From Bacteroidales bacterium Bact_16 (GTDB lineage Bacteria; Bacteroidota; Bacteroidia; Bacteroidales; UBA932): DNA of 8,536 bases. Shown here piece after piece: positions 6,854-8,536 of the stretch. Position numbers and translations under genes: made by a program. Location: NCBI GenBank assembly GCA_001602885.1, contig LUZH01000093.1:1-8536 (forward strand). The letters run 5' to 3'. The first letter of the stretch is position 1, and every line of letters begins with the position of its first letter. Below the pieces are notes generated by a model. That model had not been told where the DNA came from and searched no databases. It saw only the letters and a program-made list of their open reading frames with translations.

Positions 6854-7705
6854 GTCTGCCGTGGGGTCGATGTACGGATCCGCGTCGGCGCGCACGATGG
6901 AGGTCTCGAGCAGGAGCGTGTTGGACGTGGCCGGCACGAGCTGGAACTCCAGGCACTCGGCGGGGACGAGCATCGTCTCGCCGGCCCCCAGGGGATAGTC
7001 GAGCGACTGCCCGCCCGCGAGCGGGAGGCGCAGGGTCGCGCTGCCGCGCACGCAGCTGTACAGGAGGAACGGGCCGCCTTCGCGCGTGATCTCGATCGGC
7101 GCCTTGAGCGCGATGCGGTCCAGGCGCATCTGCGGCAGGTCCACGAGCCGCTCGGAATCCGGCGCCGAGCCGGCGGAAGGCCGGCCTGCGGCGGGGGAGA
7201 ATTTCTTGTAGTTGATGAAATCCAGCGCGTCGACGAGCGTCAGGGACGTGTCGAACTCGTCGGGGTGCACCTCCTCGCCCCAGCCGCACAGGCAGAAGTC
7301 CATCGGCGAGGACTCGGCGATCTCGAGGATCTCCACGTCGCCCAGCGCCGCGTGCGGCGTGCCGGCCGGGATGTGCAGCCACTGGCCGGAGTAGGGGGCG
7401 ACGGTGTTGAGGAGCTCCTCCACGCTGCCGTCCATGCACTTGGGGTAGAACTCCGCGGCGTCGGTGTCGCGGCGGAAACCCACCAGCAGGCGGGCGTCGA
7501 GCCCGGCGCGCACCACGTACCAGATCTTCTCCTTGCCCAGGAAATCATATCGCTGCGCGGCCACCTCGTCGTCGGGGTGCACGCGGAGCGGCATCCGCCC
7601 CTTGCAGCGCACCAGGCGCACGCACACGGGGAACTGCCGCCCGTAGTATTCATACACATTGTCGCCGACCACGCGGTCGAGGTAGGTGTCCATCACCTCG
7701 GACAT
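6830..7705 (-). CDS. Type I phosphomannose isomerase-like (cupin) protein, N-terminally incomplete, possibly inactive
   Basis: From the first ATG (7705) this is 291 residues. The match to class I mannose-6-phosphate isomerases, which interconvert mannose-6-P and fructose-6-P, runs through VVGDNVYEYYGRQFPV, VHPDDE (residues 42-47), IWYVV, IPAGTPHAA (112-120), EIAESS and a C-terminal cupin region. Conserved His43 and His118 remain. By my alignment from memory, the glutamine zinc ligand (QVHP) is Arg41, the glutamate ligand (KTExW) is Lys60, and the active-site arginine region (TYRxYD) reads DFCLCG. Coding-like sequence continues upstream of this ATG to about 7804 with no ATG, GTG or TTG, and the usual first 40 or so residues are absent. 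It may be a truncated gene, a non-canonical start, or a regulatory or sugar-binding relative. The gene is convergent with the lipoprotein gene and divergent from metY. Confidence 0.75.
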   Translation of the reverse strand: MSEVMDTYLDRVVGDNVYEYYGRQFPVCVRLVRCKGRMPLRVHPDDEVAAQRYDFLGKEKIWYVVRAGLDARLLVGFRRDTDAAEFYPKCMDGSVEELLNTVAPYSGQWLHIPAGTPHAALGDVEILEIAESSPMDFCLCGWGEEVHPDEFDTSLTLVDALDFINYKKFSPAAGRPSAGSAPDSERLVDLPQMRLDRIALKAPIEITREGGPFLLYSCVRGSATLRLPLAGGQSLDYPLGAGETMLVPAECLEFQLVPATSNTLLLETSIVRADADPYIDPTADPTPPDAE

Positions 7706-7804
7706 GCTGTTGCCGGCCAGCCAGCCCTCGCGGACCAGCGAATCGCGGTAGCCCAGGTCGGCGAGCTTGAATTCCTCGCTGCCCCAGGGATAATCGTCCT
7801 GCAG
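7706..7804 (-). other. Coding-like upstream extension of the isomerase-like gene without a canonical start
   Basis: In frame with the ATG at 7705 the preceding 33 codons are open and include PWGSEEFKLADLG and REGWLAGNS, matching the segment before the LAGNS-type motif of class I phosphomannose isomerases. Base composition stays GC-rich and coding-like up to about 7804, then turns AT-rich at the metY promoter. No ATG, GTG or TTG occurs in any minus-strand frame between 7706 and 7850. The only start-like codons near the boundary are CTG at 7804-7802 or rarer ATA/ATT further up. Confidence 0.6.
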
Positions 7805-7813
7805 GAAATTGTG

Positions 7814-7821
7814 TATATTTG
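7814..7821 (+). promoter_or_regulatory. -7 promoter element for metY
   Basis: TATATTTG is an exact match to the Bacteroidetes consensus TAnnTTTG and lies 26 bases before the metY ATG. The sequence between box and start is AT-rich, with no obvious stem-loop and no room for a SAM riboswitch. No clear -33 box is seen. Confidence 0.65.
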
Positions 7822-7847
7822 TTGCTACGGTTAGTTTTATCAGTGTA

Positions 7848-8536
7848 ATGGAAAAGAAGCTTCACCCCTCCACACTTTGTGTCCATGCGGGCTATAGCCC
7901 GGCCAATGGCGAACCCCGGCAGATGCCGATCATCCAGAGTACGACCTTCAAGTACACGACCAGCGACGAGATGGGCCGCCTCTTCGACCTGGAGGCCGCC
8001 GGCTATTTCTACACCCGTCTGCAGAACCCGACCAACGACCGCGTGGCCGCCCGCCTGGCGGCGCTGGAAGGCGGTGTGGCGGGCATGCTGACCTCTTCCG
8101 GCCAGGCCGCCAACTTCTTCGCCTGCTTCAACATCTGCGAGGCCGGCTGCCACATGATCACCACCTCGGCGATCTACGGCGGCACCTACAACCTCTTCGG
8201 CGTCACGTTCCCCAAGATGGGCATCGAGGTCACCTTCATCGACCAGAACGCCTCCGACGAGGAGATCGAAGCGGCTTTCCGCCCCAACACCAAGCTCCTC
8301 TTCGGCGAGACGCTCACCAACCCGGGCGTCCGCGTGCTTGACATCGAGCGCCTGGCGCGCATCGCCCACAAGCACGGCGTGCCCCTCATCGTGGACAATA
8401 CTTTCCCGACGCCGGTCAACCTCCGTCCCATCGAGTTCGGCGCCGACATCGTCACCCATTCCACCACGAAATATCTCGACGGCCACGGCACCACGGTCGG
8501 CGGCGCCATCATCGACAGCGGCAACTTCGACTGGGA
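7848..8536 (+). CDS. metY: O-acetylhomoserine aminocarboxypropyltransferase (sulfhydrylase), 3'-truncated by window edge
   Basis: This PLP enzyme joins O-acetylhomoserine with sulfide to give homocysteine in methionine synthesis, and some relatives also make cysteine. Only the first 229 codons of an expected 420 or so are present. The start MEKKLHPSTLCVHAGY is typical. QSTTFKYTT, YFYTRLQNPTNDRVAARLAALEGG and TSSGQAANFFA are the classic N-terminal blocks of the Cys/Met-metabolism PLP family. IVDNTFPTP holds the aspartate that contacts the PLP ring nitrogen, and HSTTKYLDGHG carries the Schiff-base lysine at residue 208. Family wording (AGCHMITTSAIYGGTYNLF, then TFPKMGIEV) fits MetY better than cystathionine gamma-synthase. 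It has its own promoter and is divergent from the isomerase-like gene. Confidence 0.94.
   Translation, partial: MEKKLHPSTLCVHAGYSPANGEPRQMPIIQSTTFKYTTSDEMGRLFDLEAAGYFYTRLQNPTNDRVAARLAALEGGVAGMLTSSGQAANFFACFNICEAGCHMITTSAIYGGTYNLFGVTFPKMGIEVTFIDQNASDEEIEAAFRPNTKLLFGETLTNPGVRVLDIERLARIAHKHGVPLIVDNTFPTPVNLRPIEFGADIVTHSTTKYLDGHGTTVGGAIIDSGNFDW

Noticed and set aside
7265..7834. A plus-strand frame opposite the isomerase-like gene that runs up to the metY promoter
   Set aside because: Composition of an antisense shadow, no motif, and the minus strand carries isomerase homology.
7822..7847. SAM or other riboswitch in the metY leader
   Set aside because: The predicted leader is under 30 bases and shows no stem-loop.

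Overview
The window looks like chromosomal DNA from a high-GC member of the Bacteroidota, probably Bacteroidales. Three things support this. Promoter -7 elements of the form TAnnTTTG lie in front of genes, purine-rich Shine-Dalgarno boxes are lacking, and there is an outer-membrane barrel gene next to a lipoprotein whose cysteine is followed by an acidic surface-export-like stretch. The roughly 60% or higher GC is unusual for the phylum and fits lineages such as Rikenellaceae-like gut Bacteroidales; that placement is inference.

Layout from left to right. (1) The 3' part of a ribonuclease E/G gene ends in a hairpin terminator that contains its stop codon. (2) A tight plus-strand cluster follows: a YugP-type membrane zinc peptidase, an Hsp15-like S4 RNA-binding protein and glmS (glucosamine-6-phosphate synthase). 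(3) A long bidirectional hairpin separates glmS from a convergent DJ-1/PfpI-family gene. (4) The DJ-1 gene is divergent from a two-gene unit encoding an outer-membrane beta-barrel protein and a lipoprotein, both of unknown function; the divergent promoters overlap face to face. (5) A perfect GC-rich hairpin separates the lipoprotein gene from a convergent, minus-strand phosphomannose-isomerase-like gene. That gene seems to lack its normal N-terminus, has no canonical start codon for its upstream coding-like part, and has substitutions at expected zinc and active-site positions. (6) Divergent from it, the window ends inside metY (O-acetylhomoserine sulfhydrylase).

Most of the region is housekeeping: RNA turnover, ribosome rescue or stress, amino-sugar precursor synthesis for the cell wall, and methionine or cysteine synthesis. 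No mobile element, CRISPR array, RNA gene or phage module is visible. The points most worth following are the degenerate or repurposed isomerase-like gene, the uncharacterised barrel-lipoprotein pair with its overlapping divergent promoters, and stop codons placed in the loops of terminator-like hairpins. I do not see convincing evidence of a wholly new multi-gene system.
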